Assembly (NCBI GenBank): GCA_014523485.1
Contig: JAATVK010000054.1
Span: 1 to 12,621, forward strand
Source of the DNA: Nitrososphaerales archaeon TH5894
GTDB taxonomy: Archaea; Thermoproteota; Nitrososphaeria; Nitrososphaerales; Nitrososphaeraceae
Direction: 5' to 3'
Length of the DNA: 12,621 nucleotides
The position numbers were made by a program, and so were the translations under genes. The notes under the pieces were generated by a model. The model saw only the letters and a list, made by a program, of their open reading frames with translations, did not search any database and was not told the origin of the DNA. Of this stretch, positions 5,976-12,621 are shown in pieces; position 1 is the stretch's first letter; each line of letters opens with the position of its first letter.

Positions 5976-6590
5976 TTAAATAATTCGGTATACGGGTTTT
6001 GTTAGGATATATTTTTTCCTATAACCAGATTTTGAATTCACGATTGGTAGCTTTAGTATCATTGTACATAGATAAAAGAATTGTGTCCAATTCTTATGAA
6101 ACTGATTATATTCCTTTTTAACATATACATAATAATCATCAAAACTTTCCGTCCTATCCTTGAAAGATTGAATTATCTTTTCAATTGAACTCTTTTCTAG
6201 TGGTGAATTTAATCTATGTTTTAGATGCAGAAGGTTGCATGTTTGTGATTACCATATTCCACCACCATCTGTTTATAATGACAGTATGCTTTCCGTACTT
6301 TTGAAACATTGATCTCCTAAAATGCTCAGTAACAAGTAATGTGTCTCTCCTTTAAGATAAGAATTCCAAGCAGAAAGCTGTGTTCAGGTTCAATAAAGAT
6401 CTATTACTAGAAATGTTTGTTAGTTCCACTCTGTATAATTGTTTCCTGTATGGTATGGACTATTACTCTTTTTCTTCTTTTATAGATTTGATATGAGGCA
6501 AATCTCTAAATCTAATTCTATAGAGACATATCATTTCTTTTCCTGTCTCTAAGGACTACTATTGTCTTTAATGTATGTATCACGTAAACA
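5976..6590 (-). pseudogene. Decayed DDE transposase (IS6/IS240-like) relic
   Basis: Reading the minus strand across frames recovers a nearly full-length DDE transposase with lesions throughout. From 6589 downward one frame gives VYVIHTLKTIVVLRDRKRNDMSL, then three stops, YKRRKRVIV..QETIIQSGTNKHF, three consecutive stops, and IEPEHSFLLGILILKER. A frame change gives LVTEHFRRSMFQKYGKHTV, another gives TDGGGIW-stop-SQTCNLLHLKHRLN and SPLEKSSIEKIIQSFKDRTESFDDYY. The order (DET, IEPEH, YGKHTV-TDGG, LKHRL-EKS-IE-KDRTESFDDY) matches archaeal IS240-type elements. The first catalytic Asp is replaced (QET), while the second Asp (TDGG) and the Glu (SSIEK) remain. At least seven internal stops and two frame changes make it inactive. 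Terminal repeats were not found. Family name is from motif memory. Confidence 0.75.
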
Positions 6591-6729
6591 GAGACCAAGA
6601 AAATACAAATACAAAAGTACATTACAATAATAGTTGATGTTCTATTCCTTCAAGAAGTCTAATACCGATAGAGTAGAAATTGAGTGTACATTGTTATAGG
6701 TTTTACTCCTGAACTTAATTGAATATATT

Positions 6730-8397
6730 TTAACATTCAACCTTTAATACGGGTGATAAATTGAATTCAAAGGCTGATAAAGGAACGTGTAAATTGAATT
6801 TTGTAATCAAACCTGGGGTGACTTCTCCTATAAAGCCTATTGTTTTACTTTTATATATTATATCAGCACATCTCCCTTTTAAGAATAAATTATTATTATC
6901 ATTTCTCCTAGTTATAAGATTTTTACCAAAATTTATTTTAAAAATAGATTCTGCAATCGATTTAGCTTCTGTATAGTTAGAATTGTTAGATGCAATTAGA
7001 ACGCCTAAATTCCATTGTTCTACTATTTTATTTTTAAAACTAAATGTTTTTCCTATTTCAAATACTTTCTGAGGGTAATCCTCATGAACATTGTAGGAAA
7101 GATTATTTACCAAAGATGATAATATATTGGTTCTAAGAAATTCATGTTCTTTACTTTTGCTTTCTTTTACCTTAATTTTTTCAAGCACTTCTTTATCCTC
7201 GAAATTAAATATACTAGAAATGGTTCGATCTAACATGGTAAAATTCATCATCTCTAAAAATCCGAGCCCAGTCAGTGTCTCCTTTATCTCATCCATTTTT
7301 TTAAAATAGTGATTTTTTACCCCTGAAGTGATTAAAAATGACGGTATAGTAGATTTAATATTATCAATCCCATACCCTATTGCCACTTCTTCCACAATAT
7401 CTATAAAGCTGATAATATCGTTCCTATAAGGAGGAACTAGACATTTAATTTTTTTATTGTTTATTATTGAAGCATCTATTCGACATCTATTTAAAATTTG
7501 TATAAGCTTTTTAATTGATAGGTCTAATCCTAAATAGCTATTAATCATATTTGGATCAACTGAAATAGTATTATCTTTAAGAAGTTTCAATGAAGAAAAT
7601 GCAGATTTATCGTCATGTACGATTCCAGAAAAAATTTCATAACCTTCATCATAGAGATAATATGCAATGATAGCTAAAATACTCTTACATGTTTCTAAAT
7701 TTGTACCTGTTATTTCTATTACTAAATTACTAGTATTGTCATTTATTTTGGTCTTACTACTATTTATGATAGGGGGAAATGATAGAATTTGATTATTTCT
7801 ATCAGCGATAGTAGGATATAGATTAAAATTTTTTAATAAATTACTATATTTTTTTCCAGCCTCGAGATCAGACAATATTTCTTTTAATCTAAATGGTTTA
7901 GTTTGATCCAATGGTATAAATGATTCCTGTTGAGATTTTGTATTATAGATTAATGGAAATTCAATCTGATTAAGATCATGAATACCTATTGCAGCTTTTT
8001 TTCTGCCTCTGGCTATCCCATTATGAAGATCTTCTTGCATAGAAATTAATTGATTGAGAATAAAATTATTTATGTTAGTATTTTTAGCAACAAAAAACAA
8101 TAATATTGGTCTTATTTGCTTTACCTTCGGATCTATAGTTATTTGATATGATTTATCTGAAGAATATCTGAATGAAGGTAAACCTACTGTATTATTTAAT
8201 AATCCCTTTAGAGTTCTAAATATACCAGTATCACTTGAAAAGTCAGGACGATTAGGATTATATTCTACTCTTATTTTTGATTTATCTACTCCTTCAATAT
8301 CTAATCCAACAAATGGAAGCTTTCCTAATATTTCTTCAATTTGTTTATTGGGAAAAACACTTTTAATACGTGTCTTAAAGATATTTACTACTGGCAT
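6730..8397 (-). CDS. pheT: Phenylalanyl-tRNA synthetase beta subunit
   Basis: The product is the 555-residue beta subunit of the alpha2-beta2 PheRS, with the archaeal/eukaryotic architecture (no N-terminal EMAP/S4-like region of bacterial PheT). It starts MPVVNIFKTRIKSVFPNK, then VEYNPNRPDFSSDTGIFRTLKG (44-65), the B3/B4 editing region including RKKAAIGIHDL and IADRNNQILSFPPIINS (197-213), the B5 domain with VPPYRNDI and DIVEEVAIGYGIDNI (321-347), and a catalytic-like C-terminal domain. The B3/B4 domain normally removes mischarged tyrosine. The ATG overlaps the 3' end of pheS by 10 bp, so both are co-transcribed and coupled. Length is normal for archaea and no damage is seen. Confidence 0.97.
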   Translation of the reverse strand: MPVVNIFKTRIKSVFPNKQIEEILGKLPFVGLDIEGVDKSKIRVEYNPNRPDFSSDTGIFRTLKGLLNNTVGLPSFRYSSDKSYQITIDPKVKQIRPILLFFVAKNTNINNFILNQLISMQEDLHNGIARGRKKAAIGIHDLNQIEFPLIYNTKSQQESFIPLDQTKPFRLKEILSDLEAGKKYSNLLKNFNLYPTIADRNNQILSFPPIINSSKTKINDNTSNLVIEITGTNLETCKSILAIIAYYLYDEGYEIFSGIVHDDKSAFSSLKLLKDNTISVDPNMINSYLGLDLSIKKLIQILNRCRIDASIINNKKIKCLVPPYRNDIISFIDIVEEVAIGYGIDNIKSTIPSFLITSGVKNHYFKKMDEIKETLTGLGFLEMMNFTMLDRTISSIFNFEDKEVLEKIKVKESKSKEHEFLRTNILSSLVNNLSYNVHEDYPQKVFEIGKTFSFKNKIVEQWNLGVLIASNNSNYTEAKSIAESIFKINFGKNLITRRNDNNNLFLKGRCADIIYKSKTIGFIGEVTPGLITKFNLHVPLSAFEFNLSPVLKVEC

Positions 8398-9923
8398 TTA
8401 CTTAAACTCCGTAACCATCCAATTTTATTATTATATAATTCTCTTACATCTGAAATTTCATACTTTAACATCGCTATTCTCTCGATGCCTCCTCCCCATG
8501 CTAAAACAATATTTCTTATACCAAATGGTTGTACTACTTCTGGCCGAAGTATGCCCATCCCAAATAACTCAATCCATTTATTTAAATTACTGTTGAAGAT
8601 CATTGACTGTAGTGATGGTTCGGTATATGGAAAATAAGTTGGCCAAAATTTAATTTTTTTAATTCCAATCTTCTTATAGAATTCCGTTTGAATACCCATT
8701 AGGTCTCTTAAAGTTAGTTTCTTTCCTGTTATGACTCCCTCAATTTGATTAAATTCCACTAGATGTTTATATGAAACTTTTTCGTTTCTGAAAACACGTC
8801 CGATTGTAAATATTCTAGCTTCATCTGGTTTAGTTTCAGACAGATATTTCAATGTCACTGGCGTCGTATGGGTACGTAACACAGGTTTTTTTGCTATTTT
8901 GATATTCCAAGAATCCTTCCATCCAAGTATATGTGTATTAGCAATTTTTTTTATAAGGTTATTATTTCCTAATTTGGTTGTGATTTTCTCTGATAAATAA
9001 AAGGTATCCTGCATATCCCTAGCAGCATGATCTTGAGGGGTAAAGAGCGCATCAAAATTCCAAAAGGCTGATTGTATAAAATCACCATCAATTTCTACAA
9101 ATCCAAGACTTGTGAAGGCTTCACGAATCTCATTAATCAAATCTGTCAAAGGATGTTTTCTTCCTGGATTTGCCATGGCAACTTTGGCTTCGACGTCAAT
9201 GGGACGAAACGTCAAAGTCTTCCATTTTCCTGCTATTAAATGCTCTGGAACTAGTAGAGTAGTATTTTTATTTAATGGGAAGTTCTTATCATTTATATTT
9301 TTTATATCTACTTTAGTCTTGATCTTCTTTCCTAGTTCAGTAAGTGATACTTTTTCCTCATCTTTTTTAAACTTAATAAATTTAGGCCTTTTTACTAGTA
9401 ACTTAAGAACCTCTAACTCAGAGTTCGTTAAATCTACCTCTTTTAGTTTTTTAGATGAAAAAATTTTGTTCAATAACAACTCTTCACCACTTGCATTTTC
9501 AAAATTTTCTATTAGGTTAAAAGTTAATCCTTCTGTTTCAGAACTTGATATATTTATCCATTTATTAGATTTAGCCTTCGAAATCGCTATATTAATTTCA
9601 CTTTGCGTCAACGATCCTTTTTCTAATATTGTGCTAATAGTTGTATTGCCATTTCTTACAGCTCTTACTAATCTTCTTTCAGGTAGACCCTGTTCTATGG
9701 CATTTCTACCTAAATCATCTAATGTGATTAAAGTAGAAGGTTTGTTTGATTCGATTATATTTTTATATTTTAACCATTCTAATCCTCTTCTAATTTGGTC
9801 AAGATTAAGCGCACTCAATTCTATCAAATCAGTTAAAGAAATTTGAGATAAAGGATTTAACGAACTAATAATTTTTCTTTCGATTGGATGTAATTCTGCG
9901 AGATTAATTTGGGTGTTTTCCAA
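8388..9923 (-). CDS. pheS: Phenylalanyl-tRNA synthetase alpha subunit
   Basis: This 511-residue catalytic subunit charges tRNA-Phe. The N-terminal ~200 residues form winged-helix-like tRNA-binding modules typical of archaeal/eukaryotic PheRS (HPIERKIISSL; LTQSEINIAISKAKSNKWI). The class II core follows: HPLTDLINEIREAFTSLGF (257-275), RTHTTPVT (350-357), motif 2 GRVFRNEKVSYKHLVEFNQ (375-393), the Phe-pocket FWPTYFPYTEPS (426-437) and motif 3 WGGGIERIAML (476-486). The start is TTG 9923: no ATG precedes the conserved N-terminus, and a TATA-like TTTAAA lies about 25 bp upstream. It leads pheS-pheT and is head-to-head with trpS, sharing a 61-bp intergenic region with a strong palindrome. A long open frame on the opposite strand (9112-9846) is a coding shadow. 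Confidence 0.97.
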   Translation of the reverse strand: MENTQINLAELHPIERKIISSLNPLSQISLTDLIELSALNLDQIRRGLEWLKYKNIIESNKPSTLITLDDLGRNAIEQGLPERRLVRAVRNGNTTISTILEKGSLTQSEINIAISKAKSNKWINISSSETEGLTFNLIENFENASGEELLLNKIFSSKKLKEVDLTNSELEVLKLLVKRPKFIKFKKDEEKVSLTELGKKIKTKVDIKNINDKNFPLNKNTTLLVPEHLIAGKWKTLTFRPIDVEAKVAMANPGRKHPLTDLINEIREAFTSLGFVEIDGDFIQSAFWNFDALFTPQDHAARDMQDTFYLSEKITTKLGNNNLIKKIANTHILGWKDSWNIKIAKKPVLRTHTTPVTLKYLSETKPDEARIFTIGRVFRNEKVSYKHLVEFNQIEGVITGKKLTLRDLMGIQTEFYKKIGIKKIKFWPTYFPYTEPSLQSMIFNSNLNKWIELFGMGILRPEVVQPFGIRNIVLAWGGGIERIAMLKYEISDVRELYNNKIGWLRSLSKCQ

Positions 9924-9947
9924 TTAAGTTTAATAAAAATTATTTTT

Positions 9948-9963
9948 AAACGTTTAAACGTTT
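9948..9963. promoter_or_regulatory. 16-bp palindrome in the pheS/trpS divergent promoter
   Basis: AAACGTTTAAACGTTT is a perfect palindrome that is also two tandem copies of AAACGTTT. Its TTTAAA cores lie about 25 bp from the pheS TTG and about 30 bp from the trpS ATG, so it overlaps both presumed TATA regions. It may be a shared bidirectional core promoter or an operator for a dimeric regulator; which one cannot be told from sequence. Confidence 0.6.
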
Positions 9964-9984
9964 GTAATTCCACTATTTAAGAAA

Positions 9985-11175
9985 ATGGAAGGCCCTCCAC
10001 ATACTATAGATACCAATAACATCAATAATTCACATGATAATTATAAAGATATTGTTGTTACACCATGGGAGGTTTTTGGTGATTTAGAAGATAAAATGTA
10101 TACTAAACTAATAGAGAAATTTGGAACACAGGCTATCACACACGATTTAATTGAAAAATTTAAAAAATTAATAGGAGAAATTCATCCACTTATAAAATCT
10201 CAATATTTCTTCTCACATAGAGATCTTGATTGGTTACTAACGAAATATGAGAATGGTGACCCTTTTTATCTTTATACTGGAAGAGGCCCATCAGGTTTTG
10301 TACATCTCGGCCACATTTTGCCTTGGTTATTTACGAAATACTTACAGGATAAATTTGGTTCTAAATTATTATTTCAGTTAACTGATGATGAGAAATTTCT
10401 TTATAATCCCGGAGCAACTAGAGAAACCATTTCTGAGTATACTTCAGAAAATATACTTGACATTATAGCAGTAGGCTTCAATCCTAACTTAACGAGGATA
10501 ATTATAGACACGAAACATATTAATTATTTATATCCACTTGCAACAGAGATTGCAAAAAAAATAACTTTTTCTACCGCAAAAGCAGTTTTTGGTTTTACAA
10601 ATACAACAAATATAGGTATGATTGGTTTTCCCCCTATTCAGGCTGCTCCTTGTTTTCTACCTTCTCTAATTGAAAAAAAACCAACCCCAGTTCTAATTCC
10701 TGCAGCAATTGACCAAGACCCCTACTGGAGAATAACAAGAGATATAGCTGCAAAACTAGGGTTTTACAAACCTGCTCAAATACATAGTAAATTTTTACCA
10801 AGCTTGGCACGAATTTCAAAAATGTCATCTTCAAGACCAGAAACGGCAATTTTTACAACAGATGAACCGGAAATTGTTGAAAAAAAAGTATTATCTTCCT
10901 TTACAGGCGGGCAGGCCACAGTTTCATTACAAAAAAAGTTAGGAGGAAATGCTGATATATGTCCAGTATACGGCTACTTAAAATACTTTTTTGATAATGA
11001 GAAAGAATCTTTGGAACGCTACATAAGATGCAAAAGTGGAAATTTACTTTGTGGAGAATGTAAAAGTGATCTTGCCAATAATACTAAAACATTTATAATT
11101 GACTTTAAACATAAAAGAGAAAAAGCTAAAGACAAGGTAAAAGATTTTATGTTTGACGAAAAATTTTCATCATGA
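9985..11175 (+). CDS. trpS: Tryptophanyl-tRNA synthetase, archaeal/eukaryotic type
   Basis: This 396-residue class I synthetase charges tRNA-Trp. TPWEVFGD (26-33) is typical of the archaeal/eukaryotic form. The HIGH-type motif is HLGH (107-110) within RGPSGFVHLGHILPW, LTDDEKFLY (132-140) follows, PAAIDQDPYWRITRD (239-253) is the tryptophan-pocket region, and the KMSKS-type motif is KMSSS (279-283) in SKMSSSRPETAIFTTD. The C-terminal helical part has CxxC-like cysteines (LCGEC, about 353-357), which are not catalytic. The ATG at 9985 follows a TTTAAA box. The stop overlaps the ATG of a small downstream gene. Divergence from pheS groups the two aromatic synthetases under possibly common control. 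Confidence 0.96.
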   Translation: MEGPPHTIDTNNINNSHDNYKDIVVTPWEVFGDLEDKMYTKLIEKFGTQAITHDLIEKFKKLIGEIHPLIKSQYFFSHRDLDWLLTKYENGDPFYLYTGRGPSGFVHLGHILPWLFTKYLQDKFGSKLLFQLTDDEKFLYNPGATRETISEYTSENILDIIAVGFNPNLTRIIIDTKHINYLYPLATEIAKKITFSTAKAVFGFTNTTNIGMIGFPPIQAAPCFLPSLIEKKPTPVLIPAAIDQDPYWRITRDIAAKLGFYKPAQIHSKFLPSLARISKMSSSRPETAIFTTDEPEIVEKKVLSSFTGGQATVSLQKKLGGNADICPVYGYLKYFFDNEKESLERYIRCKSGNLLCGECKSDLANNTKTFIIDFKHKREKAKDKVKDFMFDEKFSS

Positions 11176-11471
11176 GAAAATCACACAACATTATATGTTC
11201 TGATAAATATGAAAAGGAGAAATTGACAGGCTTCTTTTCGATACAAAAAGATGATTCAGTTTTTGAGATGGATGTTGAAAATTTAATCGAAAATGAAATA
11301 ATAGTTAAATTAAAAGATAAATCTTGTCATAGTATTACTTTAAAGAATAAAGATAACGCAAATACTCTGTTTATATTGATCAAAGAAATAAAAAATGGTA
11401 AAAGAAGATTTGTTTCTCTAGACAATTTAAATTCTAATACCGAAATTCAAATAATAACAGAAACAATTTAA
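11172..11471 (+). CDS. Small unknown protein coupled to trpS
   Basis: I do not recognise this 99-residue protein. It is rich in Lys, Glu, Asn and Ile, has no membrane segment or signal, and its predicted strands (FSIQKDDSVFEM, IIVKLKDKSCHSITLKN, RFVSLDN, IQIITETI) suggest a small beta-rich fold with one helix (ANTLFILIKEIKNGK). The ATG overlaps the trpS stop as ATGA, the same coupling seen between ycaO and tfuA, and this supports both the reality of the gene and the start. Codon and base use match the neighbours. A role in tRNA charging or in tryptophan sensing would be a guess. Confidence 0.65.
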   Translation: MRKSHNIICSDKYEKEKLTGFFSIQKDDSVFEMDVENLIENEIIVKLKDKSCHSITLKNKDNANTLFILIKEIKNGKRRFVSLDNLNSNTEIQIITETI

Positions 11472-11590
11472 CAATTTTGTTTTAATATTAAAGAAAAAAA
11501 TCTTTTTCTACTTGATTTATACCTTTTTGGGTTATAATTACTAGTTTTATATTTTTTGTATCTTATAATTTTTTTATTCTTTTTTTAATT
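11472..11590 (+). terminator. T-rich terminator region of the trpS operon
   Basis: A short hairpin AGAAAAA-AATC-TTTTTCT (11492-11509) is followed by many T-runs up to about 11587. Archaeal RNA polymerase terminates on such T-runs with or without hairpins, so this is a plausible end for the trpS transcript. Confidence 0.5.
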
Positions 11591-11609
11591 ACCTATATTC
11601 TAGATTTTT

Positions 11610-11892
11610 TCAAAATTTCGTGAATTTTTCTAAATATAATTTGGGAGAATATTCCATTAATGGTTTAAAGCGTTCTATTGTTTCTAAAACTATAGGAGTT
11701 GCAAGGAAGGAAATATTGATTTTACACTTTATTCATAGAATCTATTCATGTTCGAAATGAATTTTATCCTTTAAATCCCTTCCTACTTTTTCAATAGATT
11801 CATAGTTCATCTCTCGCCCAGGACCATAAGAAGTTTCGAATACATTTATCAATTTTATCAAAATCTAAATTAACTGAATTATCAAAATACAT
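11610..11892 (-). pseudogene. Probable gene relic of unknown family
   Basis: In the otherwise gene-free 474-bp stretch 11472-11945, the minus strand keeps protein-like reading frames that are broken. From ATG 11892 one frame gives MYFDNSVNLDFDKIDK; the adjacent frame continues INVFETSYGPGREMN, then YESIEKVGRDLKDKIHFEHE, a stop, a second stop, and then SFLATPIVLETIERFKPLM and EYSPKLYLEKFTKF before a final stop at 11610-11612. Together they resemble one roughly 90-residue protein with one frame change and two stops. I do not recognise the family. The rest of the gap (11893-11945) shows nothing. Confidence 0.45.
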
Positions 11893-11945
11893 TGAACTCT
11901 AAATATTAGTAAAATAGATTTTATTACTAAAAATTATTCTCTTTA

Positions 11946-12422
11946 TTATTTTCTTAGAATTTTTCCTTTATCATCAATTTCACCATTTCTTATTCGAGTA
12001 GATGATATAGGCTTTCCATCACTAGATCTTGCTATGGCAACTACTATAACCCGTAATGGATGAAGATGGTTCTTAATTCTGATTTCATTAATTTCCTTTA
12101 CTTTCACCAATGTTTCTTCGCTAACTACAATTGCTTGAATTTCTGAGGAATGAATAACAGGGCCAAATTCATCTTCTAGTTTAATTATTGTGTAATTAAC
12201 ATCTTTAAAATTTACCGCAATATTGTTTTTTAAATTTGAAAGTCTCCTTAGATAATTGTTTTTTATACTCGAAGGTACCTTAAATCTTTTTACAAATTCA
12301 TCACTTGTGACTCCAATAATGACATGGTGGCTGATATCAAAAGCAGTTGAAAGAAGTTTTATATGACCAATATGAATATAGTCAAAAGTTCCACCCGTTG
12401 CGACAAGATTTAATTTTTCCAA
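11946..12422 (-). CDS. coaD: Phosphopantetheine adenylyltransferase, archaeal type
   Basis: The 158-residue nucleotidyltransferase converts 4'-phosphopantetheine and ATP to dephospho-CoA, the penultimate step of coenzyme A synthesis. It has the archaeal/eukaryotic-type PPAT layout: VATGGTFDYIHIGHIKLL (7-24) with the HxGH motif at 17-20, GVTSDEFVKRFK (37-48), VVSEET (99-104) and the phosphate-binding ISSTRIRNGEID (139-150). The start is TTG 12422, which precedes the first beta strand directly; no nearby ATG fits. An AT-rich box around 12441-12454 is spaced for a leaderless RNA. A ferredoxin gene lies 49 bp upstream on the same strand and could be co-transcribed. Confidence 0.93.
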   Translation of the reverse strand: MEKLNLVATGGTFDYIHIGHIKLLSTAFDISHHVIIGVTSDEFVKRFKVPSSIKNNYLRRLSNLKNNIAVNFKDVNYTIIKLEDEFGPVIHSSEIQAIVVSEETLVKVKEINEIRIKNHLHPLRVIVVAIARSSDGKPISSTRIRNGEIDDKGKILRK

Positions 12423-12471
12423 TCGTCTTTATCTAAATAATTTATCAATAAAAGAAAAATAGTAAATATTA

Positions 12472-12621
12472 TTAGCTCTTTTTTTCGTAAATTTTGATAG
12501 CCTGTGGTGGACACACATTTTCGCATGCTAAACAAAATATACAATCTTTTTCTCTAGCCATAAAAGGTTTTTTTTCAGAACCTGGATGACCAGGTGTTTC
12601 TAACCATTCATAGACATTAAC
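12472..12621 (-). CDS. [4Fe-4S] ferredoxin, C-terminal part (cut by window edge)
   Basis: Only the last 49 residues are visible; the gene continues beyond the right edge. The sequence MAREKDCIFCLACENVCP has the C-x2-C-x2-C-x3-C-P cluster-binding signature for one [4Fe-4S] centre, followed by PQAIKIYEKKS and a stop, the usual ferredoxin ending. Upstream, VNVYEWLETPGHPGSEKKPF could be the linker from another part of the protein, so a second cluster or a different N-terminal domain is possible. It would act as a small cytosolic electron carrier. It is the first gene of a possible ferredoxin-coaD transcript. Confidence 0.9.
   Translation of the reverse strand, partial: VNVYEWLETPGHPGSEKKPFMAREKDCIFCLACENVCPPQAIKIYEKKS

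Larger units (their letters stand above)
5377..6729. other. 1.35-kb gene-free region
   Basis: No intact gene is visible on either strand. It contains a hairpin-rich block at 5457-5568, an AT-rich stretch with a 10-bp direct repeat TATTGTATCA (5753-5762 and 5778-5787), and a decayed transposase at about 5976-6590. The last 140 bp before pheT show nothing I can name. The content points to an old insertion-element scar beside the YcaO locus. Confidence 0.7.

Noticed and set aside
9112..9846. A 244-codon open frame on the plus strand opposite pheS
   Set aside because: It lies wholly antisense to the well-conserved pheS, has no recognisable motif and a composition typical of a complementary-strand shadow.

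Overview
The window looks archaeal, most likely a soil-type ammonia-oxidising archaeon (Nitrososphaeria, possibly close to Nitrosocosmicus). Evidence seen: a tRNA-Ala(UGC) with a small intron after position 37 and no encoded CCA, ribosomal protein eL15, archaeal/eukaryotic-type PheS, PheT and TrpRS, archaeal-type phosphopantetheine adenylyltransferase, a DUF6659-like protein, AT-rich DNA with long non-coding gaps, and TATA boxes about 25 bp upstream of start codons (leaderless mRNAs). Several genes start with TTG. The genus is inference.

Left part (1-3145): the intron-containing tRNA-Ala faces an ACT-less D-3-phosphoglycerate dehydrogenase. Next come a small membrane-anchored protein, a divergent RidA-family deaminase, eL15, and a DUF6659-like protein. 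RidA commonly protects PLP enzymes from reactive enamines, which would suit a neighbourhood containing serine biosynthesis, but the link is loose.

Middle (3146-5376): the most notable part. A two-gene operon encodes a YcaO cyclodehydratase/thioamidase-type protein and a TfuA partner with a 4-bp start/stop overlap. Divergently, 96 bp away, lies a 58-codon gene whose product resembles the nitrile-hydratase-leader-like (NHLP) RiPP precursor clan. In methanogens YcaO-TfuA thioamidates methyl-coenzyme M reductase, which ammonia oxidisers lack, so the substrate here is open and the little peptide is the obvious candidate.

Desert (5377-6729): 1.35 kb without an intact gene. It holds a compact hairpin-rich block (5457-5568) with a perfect 13-bp stem, and a badly decayed DDE transposase relic on the minus strand (about 5976-6590).

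Right part (6730-12621): pheS-pheT (minus) is head-to-head with trpS (plus) across 61 bp that contain a 16-bp palindrome overlapping both presumed core promoters. trpS overlaps a small unknown gene. A second 0.47-kb gap holds a T-rich terminator region and a probable gene relic. The window closes with coaD and the C-terminal end of a [4Fe-4S] ferredoxin, both on the minus strand.
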